From Bacillus sp. AZ43 (GTDB lineage: Bacteria; Actinomycetota; Actinomycetes; Mycobacteriales; Geodermatophilaceae): 64,000 bases of DNA. How positions within the stretch are numbered: the first letter of the stretch is position 1; each line of letters opens with the position of its first letter. The notes under the pieces are model-generated. The model saw only the letters and a list, made by a program, of their open reading frames with translations, had not been told where the DNA came from and did not search any database. Location of the stretch: assembly GCA_004570425.1 (NCBI GenBank), contig SPQJ01000005.1, positions 105,474 to 169,473 of the forward strand, written 5' to 3'. The translations under genes and the position numbers were made by a program. Shown one piece after another: positions 8,497 through 16,809 of this stretch.

Positions 8497-8700
8497 ATGG
8501 CTCAGGGCACTGTGAAGTGGTTCAACGCGGAGAAGGGCTTCGGGTTCATCGCCCAGGACGGCGGCGGCGCCGACGTCTTCTGCCACTACTCGGCGATCCT
8601 CTCGGACGGCTACAAGTCGCTCGACGAGGGCCAGGCCGTGGAGTTCGACGTCACGCAGGGCCAGAAGGGCCCGCAGGCGGAGAACGTCCGCGCCATCTGA
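8497..8700 (+). CDS. Cold-shock protein, CspA family
   Basis: 67-residue single cold-shock domain. RNP1 is KGFGFIA (residues 13-19) and RNP2 is [10 protein letters not shown] (25-34, with Cys replacing the more usual Val). Such proteins bind single-stranded RNA/DNA and act as RNA chaperones. Length and aromatic surface residues match the family exactly. It has its own leader and a strong terminator, so it is monocistronic. Confidence 0.95.
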   Translation: MAQGTVKWFNAEKGFGFIAQDGGGADVFCHYSAILSDGYKSLDEGQAVEFDVTQGQKGPQAENVRAI

Positions 8701-8709
8701 TCCACCGGG

Positions 8710-8745
8710 ACGGGGGCCACGGCGCAGCTGCGCCGTGGCCCCCGT
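8710..8745 (+). terminator. Intrinsic-type terminator after the cold-shock gene
   Basis: Perfect 36-bp palindrome with 18-bp arms (8710-8727 and 8728-8745; outer ACGGGGGCC / GGCCCCCGT), beginning 10 bp after the stop and followed by TCTGCTTTC. It also separates the gene from the convergent PEP-mutase-family gene ending at 8759. Confidence 0.85.
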
Positions 8746-8758
8746 TCTGCTTTCCCGG

Positions 8759-9541
8759 TCAGCTCAGGGCCCGGGTGTCCTCCGGCAGCACGCCGCCCGC
8801 GACGAGCTCGGCGGTCGCGTCCTGCAGTGCCGTGAGCGCCACCCGCTGGGTGAACGGGCCGGTCGAGAGCCGCGCCACGCCCATCGCCGCCAGGTCCCGC
8901 GCGGGCGGGGTGTGCCGGGGCACCGCCATGAGGCTCACCCGCCCGGGGCCGAGCCCGTCGACCAGCTGCGCAATCTCCTCCTGGGACACGACCCCCGGCA
9001 CGAACACGGTCGTCGCACCCGCCTCCAGGAAGGCGCGCCCCCGCCGCACCGCCTCGGCCAGCAGCGGCGCGCGCTCGGCCGCCGCGTCGGCCGAGAGGAC
9101 GGCGTCGGTGCGGGCGTTGAGCACGAAGTCGATCCCGGCGTCCCGGCCGGCCCGGACCACGGCCTCGACGGCGGCGACCGCGTCGTCCAGCGGCCGCATG
9201 GCGTCCTCGAGGTTGCCGCCCACGATGCCGGCGGCGACGACGCGCCGCGTGGTCTCCCCCGGGTCGCCGTACCCGGCCTCCATGTCCATGGTCACCGGCA
9301 GGTCGGTCGCGGCGGCGATCCGGCCGGCCATGTCGAGGTGCAGGTCCAGCGGGATGCGCTCGCCGTCCTCGTAGCCGAAGGACGCCGCGATCGCGTGGCT
9401 CGCGGTGGCCAGCGCCCGCACGCCCTCGGTGCCGGCGACCACCCGTGCGGACGCGACGTCCCAGACGTTGGCCAGGACGAGCAGCTCCGGGGCGGTGTGC
9501 AGGTCCAGGAGGGCACGGGCGCGGGCAGCACGATCACTCAT
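8759..9541 (-). CDS. Isocitrate lyase / PEP mutase family protein
   Basis: 260-residue TIM-barrel enzyme of the PEP mutase/2-methylisocitrate lyase superfamily. The Mg-binding MDMEAGYGD (85-93) and NLEDA (110-114) motifs are present. The catalytic KKCGH of true isocitrate and methylisocitrate lyases is absent, so those activities are unlikely. Relatives hydrolyse or cleave small oxo-acids or C-P compounds; the substrate here is unknown. The ATG at 9541 has no ribosome site. TAGGTT (9554-9549, reverse) lies at leaderless spacing. It is divergent from RNase J. Confidence 0.8.
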   Translation of the reverse strand: MSDRAARARALLDLHTAPELLVLANVWDVASARVVAGTEGVRALATASHAIAASFGYEDGERIPLDLHLDMAGRIAAATDLPVTMDMEAGYGDPGETTRRVVAAGIVGGNLEDAMRPLDDAVAAVEAVVRAGRDAGIDFVLNARTDAVLSADAAAERAPLLAEAVRRGRAFLEAGATTVFVPGVVSQEEIAQLVDGLGPGRVSLMAVPRHTPPARDLAAMGVARLSTGPFTQRVALTALQDATAELVAGGVLPEDTRALS

Positions 9542-9548
9542 GCCGCCG

Positions 9549-9634
9549 AACCTAGCGACCACGGGCCCGGGGCACCGGCGGTTCCCGGACGTCACCGGCC
9601 ACCTGGCGGGACACCGACCTCACCGCCGTACCGT
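9549..9634. promoter_or_regulatory. Divergent leaderless-type promoters for the PEP-mutase-family gene and rnj
   Basis: Leftward TAGGTT (9554-9549) ends 7 nt before the ATG at 9541, and rightward TACCGT (9629-9634) ends 7 nt before the ATG at 9642. Neither gene has a Shine-Dalgarno sequence. The -35 regions are weak by eye. Confidence 0.45.
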
Positions 9635-9641
9635 TCCGGGT

Positions 9642-11327
9642 ATGAGCCGCACGCACCCCGAACTGCGCACACCCCCGCCGCTGCCCGACGGCGGCCTGCG
9701 CGTGATCGCCCTGGGTGGCCTCGGCGAGATCGGGCGCAACATGACCGTCTTCGAGCACGCGGGCAAGCTGCTGATCGTCGACATCGGCGTCCTCTTCCCC
9801 GAGGAGCACCAGCCCGGTGTCGACGTCATCCTGCCCGACTTCACCGCGATCCGGGACCGCCTGGACGACGTCGTGGCGATCGTGCTGACCCACGGCCACG
9901 AGGACCACATCGGGGGCGTGCCCTACCTGCTCCGCGAGCGGGCCGACATCCCGCTGGTCGGCTCGCGGCTCACGCTCGCCTTCATCGAGGCCAAGCTCAA
10001 GGAGCACCGGATCCGCCCGGTGACCGAGGTGGTGGCCGAGGGCGACCGGTTGGACTTCGGCCCGTTCGACCTCGAGTTCCTCGCGGTCAACCACTCGATC
10101 CCCGACGCGCTCGCCGTCGCCATCCGCACCGAGGCCGGCCTGGCGCTGCACACGGGCGACTTCAAGATGGACCAGTTCCCCCTCGACCGGCGGATCACCG
10201 ACCTCCGCGGCTTCGCCCGGCTCGGCGAGGAGGGCGTGGATTTGTTCCTGACCGACTCGACCAACGCCGAGGTGCCCGGCTTCACGATGTCGGAGGGCGA
10301 GCTCGTCCCGGCGATCGAGAAGGTCTTCCGCACGGCACCCCGGCGCGTGATCGTCTCCAGCTTCGCCAGCCACGTGCACCGCATCCAGCAGGTGCTCGAC
10401 CAGGCCCACGCCCACGGCCGCAAGGTGGCCTTCGTGGGCCGCTCGATGGTCCGCAACATGGGCATCGCCCGCGAGCTCGGCTACCTGAACGTGCCCGACG
10501 GCCTGGTCGTCGACATGAAGGTGCTCGAGAAGCTGCCCGCCGACCAGGTCTGCCTGATCTGCACCGGCTCCCAGGGCGAGCCGATGGCGGCACTGGCCCG
10601 CATGGCCAACCGCGACCACGTCATCCGCATCACCGAGGGCGACACCGTGCTGATGGCCAGCTCGCTCGTTCCCGGCAACGAGAACGCGATCTACCGGGTC
10701 ATCAACGAGCTGACCCGCTGGGGCGCGAACGTGGTGCACAAGGGCAACGCGAAGGTGCACGTGTCCGGCCACGCCAGCGCCGGCGAGCTCGTCTACTGCT
10801 ACAACATCGTCAAACCGCGCAACGTCATGCCGGTGCACGGCGAGTGGCGGCACCTCAAGGCCAACGGCGAGCTGGCGATCCGCACCGGCGTGCACCCGAA
10901 GGGCGTCGTCCTGGCCGAGGACGGGTTCGTCGTCGACCTGGTCGGGGGCAAGGTGCGGATCACCGGCAAGGTGTCCGCGGGCAACGTCTACGTGGACGGC
11001 GAGACGGTGGGCGGTGCCACCGAGGCGCACCTCAAGGACCGGCGCAACCTCGCCGAGGAGGGGCTCATCACCGTCGTCGCGATCGTGGACGCCGACACCG
11101 GCATGCTGGCCGAGCCGCCGGACTTCCTGGCCCGCGGCTTCGCCCACGACGAGACGACGTTCGACGCCGTGGTGCCGCTGATCGAGAAGGCGCTGGCCAA
11201 GGCCGCCGAGGAGGGTGTGGGCGGCGCGCCGCAGCTCGAGCAGTTGATCTCCCGGGCGGTCGCCAACTGGGCGCACCGCTCGGGCCGGCGCAGCCCGATG
11301 ATCATCCCGATCGTCATCGACGCCTGA
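9642..11327 (+). CDS. rnj: Ribonuclease J
   Basis: 561-residue metallo-beta-lactamase/beta-CASP nuclease that matures and degrades RNA in the cytoplasm with 5'-exo- and endonuclease activity. It carries the zinc motif HGHEDH (84-89), a downstream HTGDFKMDQ histidine/aspartate site, the SRNM-type VGRSMVRNMG region, GSQGEPMAAL and the C-terminal PVHGEWRHLKA. Length is normal for actinobacterial RNase J (about 555-560). The ATG at 9642 lacks a ribosome site and appears leaderless. Transcription runs towards a small membrane-protein gene 74 bp away. Confidence 0.95.
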   Translation: MSRTHPELRTPPPLPDGGLRVIALGGLGEIGRNMTVFEHAGKLLIVDIGVLFPEEHQPGVDVILPDFTAIRDRLDDVVAIVLTHGHEDHIGGVPYLLRERADIPLVGSRLTLAFIEAKLKEHRIRPVTEVVAEGDRLDFGPFDLEFLAVNHSIPDALAVAIRTEAGLALHTGDFKMDQFPLDRRITDLRGFARLGEEGVDLFLTDSTNAEVPGFTMSEGELVPAIEKVFRTAPRRVIVSSFASHVHRIQQVLDQAHAHGRKVAFVGRSMVRNMGIARELGYLNVPDGLVVDMKVLEKLPADQVCLICTGSQGEPMAALARMANRDHVIRITEGDTVLMASSLVPGNENAIYRVINELTRWGANVVHKGNAKVHVSGHASAGELVYCYNIVKPRNVMPVHGEWRHLKANGELAIRTGVHPKGVVLAEDGFVVDLVGGKVRITGKVSAGNVYVDGETVGGATEAHLKDRRNLAEEGLITVVAIVDADTGMLAEPPDFLARGFAHDETTFDAVVPLIEKALAKAAEEGVGGAPQLEQLISRAVANWAHRSGRRSPMIIPIVIDA

Positions 11328-11401
11328 GCGGCGGACACTTGGCCTTCAGAGACATCGACGCGCTGCCGATGCTCCGGGTGACCTGAGTCCGAGGAGGAGC
11401 G

Positions 11402-11599
11402 ATGGACTACCTGCGCCGTCTGCAGATGGAACGGCCCGTCCTGTTCTACGTCGTGCTGTTCGTCGGCATCATCGTCGCCTTCCAGCTGCTGCTGTTCGTG
11501 GCCGGGCTCATCCTCGGGCCGTTCGGTGTGCCGTCCTGGGCGCCGATCGTCGTCGTCATGGGCGTCCTGGTCCTCATCGCGCGCCGCCAGCAGCGCTAG
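11402..11599 (+). CDS. Small two-helix membrane protein, unknown function
   Basis: 65 residues: a basic N-terminus (MDYLRRLQMERP), a strongly hydrophobic helix (about 13-38), a short GPFGVPSW turn, a second helix (about 46-59) and a basic RRQQR tail. The ATG follows GAGGAGCG. It sits between rnj and the ClpC2-like gene. The topology suggests a cytoplasmic-ends hairpin in the membrane. No family is recognised. Confidence 0.65.
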   Translation: MDYLRRLQMERPVLFYVVLFVGIIVAFQLLLFVAGLILGPFGVPSWAPIVVVMGVLVLIARRQQR

Positions 11600-11607
11600 A
11601 CACGCGC

Positions 11608-11655
11608 AGCGTCAACCTAAGGTTGACGCTCCGCGCCGTCAACCTTAGGTTGACG
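11608..11655 (+). promoter_or_regulatory. Tandem palindromic operators over a leaderless promoter (ClpC2-like gene)
   Basis: Two near-identical palindromes are present: AGCGTCAACC-TAA-GGTTGACGCT (11608-11630) and CGTCAACC-TTA-GGTTGACG (11637-11655), with centres 27 bp apart. The right arm of the first contains the -35 TTGACG (11623-11628). The second contains the -10 TAGGTT (11646-11651). The spacer is 17 bp and the predicted +1 is the A of the ATG at 11658. Each operator therefore covers one promoter element. Confidence 0.8.
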
Positions 11656-11657
11656 AC

Positions 11658-12377
11658 ATGACCGAGCCCGCGCGCACGCCGCACCCCGTCCGCCTCGACG
11701 ACCTGATCACCGCCATCGAGCGGAGCCACAGCGACGCGCTCGACCAGCTCAGCGGCGCCGTGCTGGCCGCCGACCACCTCGGCGAGGTGGCCGACCACCT
11801 GATCGGCCACTTCGTCGACCGGGCCCGGCGCTCCGGCGCCTCCTGGTCCGACATCGGCCGCAGCATGGGCGTCTCCAAGCAGGCCGCCCAGAAGCGGTTC
11901 GTGCCGAAGGCGGAGTCCGACCTCGACCCCGCCCAGGGGTTCAGCCGTTTCACCCCGCGCGCTCGTAACGTCGTCATGGCGGCGCAGGAGGAGGCACGGA
12001 AGGCCGGCAACCCGCTCATCTCCCCCGCCCACCTGGTGCTCGGCCTGCTGAGCGAGCCGGACGCCATCGCCGCGAAGGTCATCGACGCGCAGGGCGTGCC
12101 CGCCGAGACGATCCGGCGGACCGCCGCCGCCACCCTGCCCGCCGCCGCGGAGACCGTGCCCGACCTGATCCCGTTCGACGTCCAGGCGCAGAAGGCGCTC
12201 GAGCTGACCTTCCGACAGGCCCTGCGCCTCGGGCACGACTACGTCGGGACCGAGCACGTCCTGCTCGCCCTGCTGGAGGTCGAGGACGGGACGGGCGTCC
12301 TGGCCGGGCTCGGGGTCGACCGGGCCCGCGCGGAGGCCGACATCGCAGCCGCCCTCGCCGCGGTCGCCGGCCGCTGA
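11658..12377 (+). CDS. clpC2: ClpC2-like protein: helix-turn-helix plus Clp N-terminal domains
   Basis: 239-residue protein without ATPase modules. An N-terminal helical/HTH part (about 55-80, SWSDIGRSMGVSKQAAQKRF) precedes a double Clp-N domain: one repeat from FTPRARNVVMAAQEEA (98-113) and a second around LTFRQALRLGHDYVGTEHVL (183-202). In mycobacteria ClpC2 binds ClpC1-targeting natural products through this domain and represses its own gene until drug is bound. The promoter architecture here (two operators on -35 and -10) fits that autoregulation. The mRNA is probably leaderless. Equivalence to ClpC2 rests on domain order and length. Confidence 0.8.
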   Translation: MTEPARTPHPVRLDDLITAIERSHSDALDQLSGAVLAADHLGEVADHLIGHFVDRARRSGASWSDIGRSMGVSKQAAQKRFVPKAESDLDPAQGFSRFTPRARNVVMAAQEEARKAGNPLISPAHLVLGLLSEPDAIAAKVIDAQGVPAETIRRTAAATLPAAAETVPDLIPFDVQAQKALELTFRQALRLGHDYVGTEHVLLALLEVEDGTGVLAGLGVDRARAEADIAAALAAVAGR

Positions 12378-12435
12378 CGCCGCGGTCGGTCCCCGCCTGC
12401 CGGGGGCCGGCGGCGGCGTCCGGGAGGATGACCGC

Positions 12436-14103
12436 GTGCATGCCGAGACGCTCCTGCTCCTCGTCCTCGGCGGGGTCGCCGTCCTCGTCGCGGTCCGCTG
12501 GCTGGCCGGGCGGACCGGGCTGCCCGCGGCGGCGCTCCTGACGCTGATCGGCGTCCTGTACGCGTTCCTGCCCGGGCCGAACATCACGCTGGACCCCGAG
12601 CTGGTCCTCACCCTCGTGCTGCCCCCGCTGCTCTACAGCGCGGCGCTCGACTCCTCCCTGACCGCGATCCGCCGCAACCTGCGCACCGTCGTCAGCCTCT
12701 CGGTCCTGCTCGTCGCGGCGACGGCGCTGGTGATCGGCATCGGCTTCGAGCTGTTCGTCACCGGCGCCACCCTCGCCGCCGGCATCGCGCTCGGTGCCGC
12801 GGTGGCGCCGCCCGACCCGGTGGCGGCCCTGGCGGTCGGCCGCCGGGCCGGCCTGCCGCCCCGGCTCATCACGCTCATCCAGGGCGAGGGCCTGCTCAAC
12901 GACGCCACGGCGCTCACCATCCTCGGCGTCGCCATCGCGGCGGCCCAGGGCGACGGTTTCTCCACGCCCGCCGCGTTCGGCCAGTTCGTCCTGGCCGCGG
13001 CCGGCGGGGTGGCGGCCGGTGTCGCCGTCGCCTACGCCGTCCGCCCGCTGCGCCGGCTGCGCAGCGACCCGCTGTCGTCGAACGCGATCTCGCTGGCCAC
13101 CCCGTTCGTGGCCTACCTCCTGGGCGAGGCGGTGCACGTCTCCGGCGTGCTGGCCGTCGTCGTCGCGGGTCTGATCATCGGGCACAACAACCCGAGCTGG
13201 GCGTCGGGCGCCAGCCGGCTGCAGACCAACGCCGTCTGGCGCCTGGTCGACTTCCTGCTCGAGGGCTTCGTCTTCCTGCTGATCGGCCAGCAGCTGCCGT
13301 CGGTCATCGACGGCCTCGGTGCCTACGACACCTCCACCATCGTGATCGCGGTGTCCATCACCCTCGGCGGGGTGCTGCTGCTGCGGCCCCTGTGGCTGTG
13401 GCTGACCGAGCACCTGCCGCAGGCGCTGCACACCCGGCTGACCGACCAGGACCTCGACGGCGACGGCGAGCCCGACGTCGACGGCAGGCACCACACCGGC
13501 CGGCTCTCGGGGCGCGAGATCGTGGTCCTGAGCTGGGCGGGCACCCGCGGCGTCATCAGCCTTGCGGCGATCTTCGCCCTGCCCCTGGTCACCGACAGCG
13601 GCGACCCCTTCCCTGACCGCGAGCTGCTGCTGTTCTGCGCCTTCGTCGCGGTCCTCGTCACCCTCGTCGGGCAGGGGCTGACCTTCGCGCCGCTCGTCCG
13701 CGCGCTCGGGCTCCGCGCCGACGAGGCGGACCAGGCCCGGCTGCGCAACCTCGCCCGCGTGGCGTCGGTCGAGGCCGCCCTGGCCCGGTTGGCCGAGATG
13801 GAGGCCGAGGAGCACGACGACGTCGACGACCGCGCGATGGCCGGGCTCCGCGCCCAGCTCACCGGTCGCCTGCAGCGGTACCGCCACCGGCTCGACGTGC
13901 TCGGCACCGCCGAGGCCGGCGAGATCCCGGCGTCCCCGGAGTACGAGGCGGCGCTCCGGCTGCGGCGGACGGTCATCGACGCCCAGCGGCACGAGCTCCT
14001 GCGCTGGCGCGACGTCGGGCGGCTGCCCGACGAGGGCCTGCGCGCGCTCGAGCGCGAGCTCGACCACGAGGAGGGCCTGCTGCCCTCGCGCAGCGCGCCC
14101 TGA
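12436..14103 (+). CDS. CPA1-family Na+/H+ (cation:proton) antiporter
   Basis: 555-residue membrane protein with about 12 hydrophobic segments in the first ~420 residues and a charged, helical cytoplasmic tail (about 425-555). It has conserved antiporter motifs: GAAVAPPDPVAA (about 117-128), EGLLNDATA (around 152-160) and SWAGTRGVISLAA (about 359-371). It exchanges Na+ or K+ for protons for pH and ion homeostasis. The GTG start at 12436 follows GGGAGG (12422-12427). It converges with the dioxygenase operon with only 4 bp between stops. Confidence 0.9.
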   Translation: MHAETLLLLVLGGVAVLVAVRWLAGRTGLPAAALLTLIGVLYAFLPGPNITLDPELVLTLVLPPLLYSAALDSSLTAIRRNLRTVVSLSVLLVAATALVIGIGFELFVTGATLAAGIALGAAVAPPDPVAALAVGRRAGLPPRLITLIQGEGLLNDATALTILGVAIAAAQGDGFSTPAAFGQFVLAAAGGVAAGVAVAYAVRPLRRLRSDPLSSNAISLATPFVAYLLGEAVHVSGVLAVVVAGLIIGHNNPSWASGASRLQTNAVWRLVDFLLEGFVFLLIGQQLPSVIDGLGAYDTSTIVIAVSITLGGVLLLRPLWLWLTEHLPQALHTRLTDQDLDGDGEPDVDGRHHTGRLSGREIVVLSWAGTRGVISLAAIFALPLVTDSGDPFPDRELLLFCAFVAVLVTLVGQGLTFAPLVRALGLRADEADQARLRNLARVASVEAALARLAEMEAEEHDDVDDRAMAGLRAQLTGRLQRYRHRLDVLGTAEAGEIPASPEYEAALRLRRTVIDAQRHELLRWRDVGRLPDEGLRALERELDHEEGLLPSRSAP

Positions 14104-14107
14104 GCGG

Positions 14108-14971
14108 TCAGCCCCGCGGCTGCAGCACGAAGTCGTACCGCGCCTCCACCCAGGGCACGTCGATGGTCCCGCCGTCCGGGGTCGGACCGGGCTCGCGCTC
14201 CTCGAACCGGACGACGAGCTCCTGCTTGGTGCCGAAGACGACGTCGCTGTCGAGGTAGGGCGCGCCCTCCTGGAACAGGTGGGTGATCAGCGGCTCGTAG
14301 CCGGGCACGTTGATCAGGAAGTGGATGTGCGCCGGCCGGAAGTGGCTGATCGCGGTCCGGGAGATCAGGTCACCGACGGGCCCGTCCATCGGGATCGTGT
14401 AACCCAGCGGCGCGATGGTGCGCAGGCAGTAGCCGCCGTCCTCCCGGGTGGTGTACTTCGCGCGCAGCCGTGCCTCGTCGATGTCGGGGATCTGCGACTC
14501 GTAGGCGCCCTCGGTGTCGGCCTGCCAGATGTCGAGCACCCCGCCGCCCACCGGGTTGCCCGCGAGGTCGCGCACGGTGCCGTGCAGGTACAGCGGTGTC
14601 CCGGGCAGGCCCTGGGACATGTCCGCGCCGTACTCGAGCTCGGGCGAGCCCTCGATGTGGAAGGGGCCGAGCACCGTCGCCGGTGTCGCCGCGGGGTCGA
14701 GCCGGTGGTTCATCTGGACGACGAGCATCGACAGGCCGAGGACGTCGGACGCGAGGATGAACTCCTCGCGCTTCTCGTCGCTGATCTTCCCGGTCGCGGT
14801 CAGCCACTGCACCGCCGCCATCCACTCGGCCTCGGTGAGCCGGACCTCGCGGGCGAAGTCGTGCAGGTGCCGGACCAGCGCCGTCATCAGCTCGGCCAGG
14901 CGGGGGTCCTTCGCGGTCGCCCAGCGCTCCACGGCCAGGTCGGTGATGTTCTCCTCGGTGACCAGTTGCAC
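14108..14971 (-). CDS. Intradiol ring-cleavage dioxygenase (hydroxyquinol/catechol 1,2-dioxygenase type)
   Basis: 287-residue Fe(III) dioxygenase that cleaves an ortho-dihydroxylated ring between the two hydroxyls. The N-terminal dimerisation domain covers about 10-100. The catalytic barrel supplies Tyr157 (GAYES), Tyr191 (LGYTIP), His215 and His217 (RPAHIH), spaced exactly as in catechol 1,2-dioxygenases. Motifs such as DLISRTAISHFRPAHIHF and DVVFGTKQELVVRFEERE favour the hydroxyquinol group. The GTG at 14971 follows AGGAGGAAGCC. It is the last gene of a four-gene operon with an MDR oxidoreductase, a lyase and a CoA transferase. The true substrate is unknown. Confidence 0.88.
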   Translation of the reverse strand: MQLVTEENITDLAVERWATAKDPRLAELMTALVRHLHDFAREVRLTEAEWMAAVQWLTATGKISDEKREEFILASDVLGLSMLVVQMNHRLDPAATPATVLGPFHIEGSPELEYGADMSQGLPGTPLYLHGTVRDLAGNPVGGGVLDIWQADTEGAYESQIPDIDEARLRAKYTTREDGGYCLRTIAPLGYTIPMDGPVGDLISRTAISHFRPAHIHFLINVPGYEPLITHLFQEGAPYLDSDVVFGTKQELVVRFEEREPGPTPDGGTIDVPWVEARYDFVLQPRG

Positions 14972-15024
14972 GGCTTCCTCCTGGAGTGGGATGGACGGCG
15001 GTCGCCGCCCGGGGTCGGGACGGT

Positions 15025-15996
15025 TCAGGGCTCGAGGACCAGTCGGGCGGTCGCCGCCCCGGCCGCCTGGCGGGACCATGCCTCCGAGACGGCCTCGAGC
15101 GGGAGCACCTCGTGCGCCACGGAGATCTGCCCCTCGGCGGCGTGCCGCGCGACGGCGGTCAGCGCCTGCGCCCGCTCGTCGGACGTGAGCGCGTTGTTGG
15201 TGTAGCCGAGGATCTCCGCCGACCGCGCGCGCAGCACCGCCGACGAGAACTCGGCCACGTCGCCCGACGCCCCTCCGAGGTTGACCAGGCGGCCGCCCTG
15301 CCCCAGCACGCGAGAGGCCGCGGTCGCCGCGACCCCGAACACCGGATCGACCACGACGTCGGCCTTGCCGTCGCACGCGTTCTGGAACCGGGCGGTGAGC
15401 GCGTCGGCATCGCCCTCCAGCGGCACCACGGCGTCGGCGCCCAGCACGCGGGCGCGCTCCTGGGCCTGGGTCGACCGGCACACCGCGACCACCCGCCCGG
15501 CGCCCAGCAGCCGGGCGGCGCCGATGGCCGCCTGGCCGACGGCACCCCCGGCCCCGAGGACGAGGACCGTCTCGCCGGCGCGCAGCCGGCCGCGGTCGGA
15601 CAGGATCATCCAGGCCGCGACGGCGGACAGCCCCAGCGCGGCCAGCGCGGCGTCCGGCACGGCCTGGGTCACCGGGACGACGTCGGCGTCGGGCACCGCG
15701 CAGCGCTCCGCGAGGCTGCCGTCGCACGGGGCCATGCCGGCACGGGTGGAGAACCAGACCCGGGTGCCGGTCGGCAGGGCCGCCGAGTCCTCGACGACGC
15801 CGACGCCCTGGACGCCGGGCACGTAGGGAACCGCGGGCCGGCCGAAGTAGGAGGTGCCGGAGGCGGCGAGCTGGTCGAGGGGCACGATCGGCGCCGCGGT
15901 CACCCGCACCAGCGTGCGGCCGGGACCGGGCGCGGGGTCGGGGTGCTCGGCGTGGACCGGCGGCTGCCCCGGCTCGTGGAGGACGGCGGCGCGCAC
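15025..15996 (-). CDS. MDR-family quinone/alcohol oxidoreductase
   Basis: 323-residue medium-chain dehydrogenase/reductase with an N-terminal GroES-like part (GVQGVGVVE) and the Rossmann motif VLGAGGAVGQAA (about 145-156). The structural and catalytic zinc cysteines of alcohol dehydrogenases are not evident, so a zinc-independent NADPH:quinone or enoyl reductase type is likelier. Starts at GTG 15996, 3 bp after the upstream lyase stop. In this operon it could reduce the ring-cleavage product, a role normally filled by iron-type maleylacetate reductase; that is a hypothesis. Confidence 0.8.
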   Translation of the reverse strand: MRAAVLHEPGQPPVHAEHPDPAPGPGRTLVRVTAAPIVPLDQLAASGTSYFGRPAVPYVPGVQGVGVVEDSAALPTGTRVWFSTRAGMAPCDGSLAERCAVPDADVVPVTQAVPDAALAALGLSAVAAWMILSDRGRLRAGETVLVLGAGGAVGQAAIGAARLLGAGRVVAVCRSTQAQERARVLGADAVVPLEGDADALTARFQNACDGKADVVVDPVFGVAATAASRVLGQGGRLVNLGGASGDVAEFSSAVLRARSAEILGYTNNALTSDERAQALTAVARHAAEGQISVAHEVLPLEAVSEAWSRQAAGAATARLVLEP

Positions 15997-15999
15997 GGC

Positions 16000-16809
16000 T
16001 CAGCCCTCGGACCCGGGCGCGGGGTCGACGTAGACCGCGTTGCGGTCGACGGCGAGATAGGCGTCCATCCCGATCGGGCGGCGGCGTTCCTCCGCGATCT
16101 GGCCGAGCAGCCCGGCGGCGCGGGCCAGGAGCGCGAAGCCCCGCAGCAGCTCGACGGGGAGCCCGAGGTCGGCCAGGGCCGCGCCGCAGACGCCGGCGCC
16201 GTTGAGCGGCAGCCGGCGGCCGAGCACCTCCTCGTGCACCCGGCCGATCGCCTCGAACAGCCGCAGGTGGGGGCCGCGAAGCCCCTCCTGCTCGGCGATC
16301 CCGATGAGCACCGGCGTCCGGGGGTCCCCGGCCTTGTGCACGGGGTGCCCGAGCCCCGGGACGAAGCGCTTCGCCGCCCGGGTGGCCCGCACTGCCTCGA
16401 GCGCCACCGCGTCCCACCCGGCGTCGTCGGTGGGCAGGGGGCCGTCGTGGCGCTCGAGCACCTCGTGCAGGTAGGTCCCGCAGTCCTCGGTGACCCCGAG
16501 GAAGCGGGACCCGCCGCCGAGGAGGCCCGCGGCCAGCGCGCCCTGCAGCGAGTCGGGTGCCGAGAGGTAGGTCAGGCGGGCCGCGATCGCCGTCGGGGTG
16601 AAGCCGTGATCGGCCAGCGCCACCAGCACCGCCTCGAACACCCGGGTCTCCGACGGCGTGGGCCGGCGCATCGCCACCAGCCAGAAGGCGAGCTCGCCGA
16701 AGCCGACCTTCCCCATCAGGTCGGCGGTCAGGTCCTGGCCCAGCAGGCGGATCTCGTCGGCGGTGGAGGTGCCGAGCGAGGTCGGGAAGGACAGGGGGCC
16801 CTCGGTCAT
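16000..16809 (-). CDS. Citrate-synthase-fold lyase (citryl-CoA lyase family)
   Basis: 269-residue protein matching the C-terminal two thirds of citrate synthase; it lacks the N-terminal ~100-150 residues of that enzyme. The CoA/substrate motif GLGHPVHKAGDPR (His155) is intact. The region that carries the catalytic aspartate in citrate synthases (N-V-D-F-Y-S-G) reads NGAGVCG (203-209), so that Asp is missing. This supports cleavage or formation of a different hydroxyacyl-CoA, or a non-catalytic role, rather than citrate synthesis. Its start overlaps the upstream CoA-transferase stop (ATGA, 16806-16809), implying that the two act in sequence on one CoA ester. Confidence 0.75.
   Translation of the reverse strand: MTEGPLSFPTSLGTSTADEIRLLGQDLTADLMGKVGFGELAFWLVAMRRPTPSETRVFEAVLVALADHGFTPTAIAARLTYLSAPDSLQGALAAGLLGGGSRFLGVTEDCGTYLHEVLERHDGPLPTDDAGWDAVALEAVRATRAAKRFVPGLGHPVHKAGDPRTPVLIGIAEQEGLRGPHLRLFEAIGRVHEEVLGRRLPLNGAGVCGAALADLGLPVELLRGFALLARAAGLLGQIAEERRRPIGMDAYLAVDRNAVYVDPAPGSEG

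Noticed and set aside
8759..9541. Isocitrate or methylisocitrate lyase call
   Set aside because: The catalytic KKCGH motif is missing; only the superfamily can be stated.
8735..11386. Rightward open frame of 883 codons covering the PEP-mutase-family gene and rnj
   Set aside because: Antisense to the first gene and out of frame with RNase J; no domains.
16000..16809. Citrate synthase call
   Set aside because: Too short and lacking the catalytic aspartate region; the operon has CoA-ester catabolic partners.
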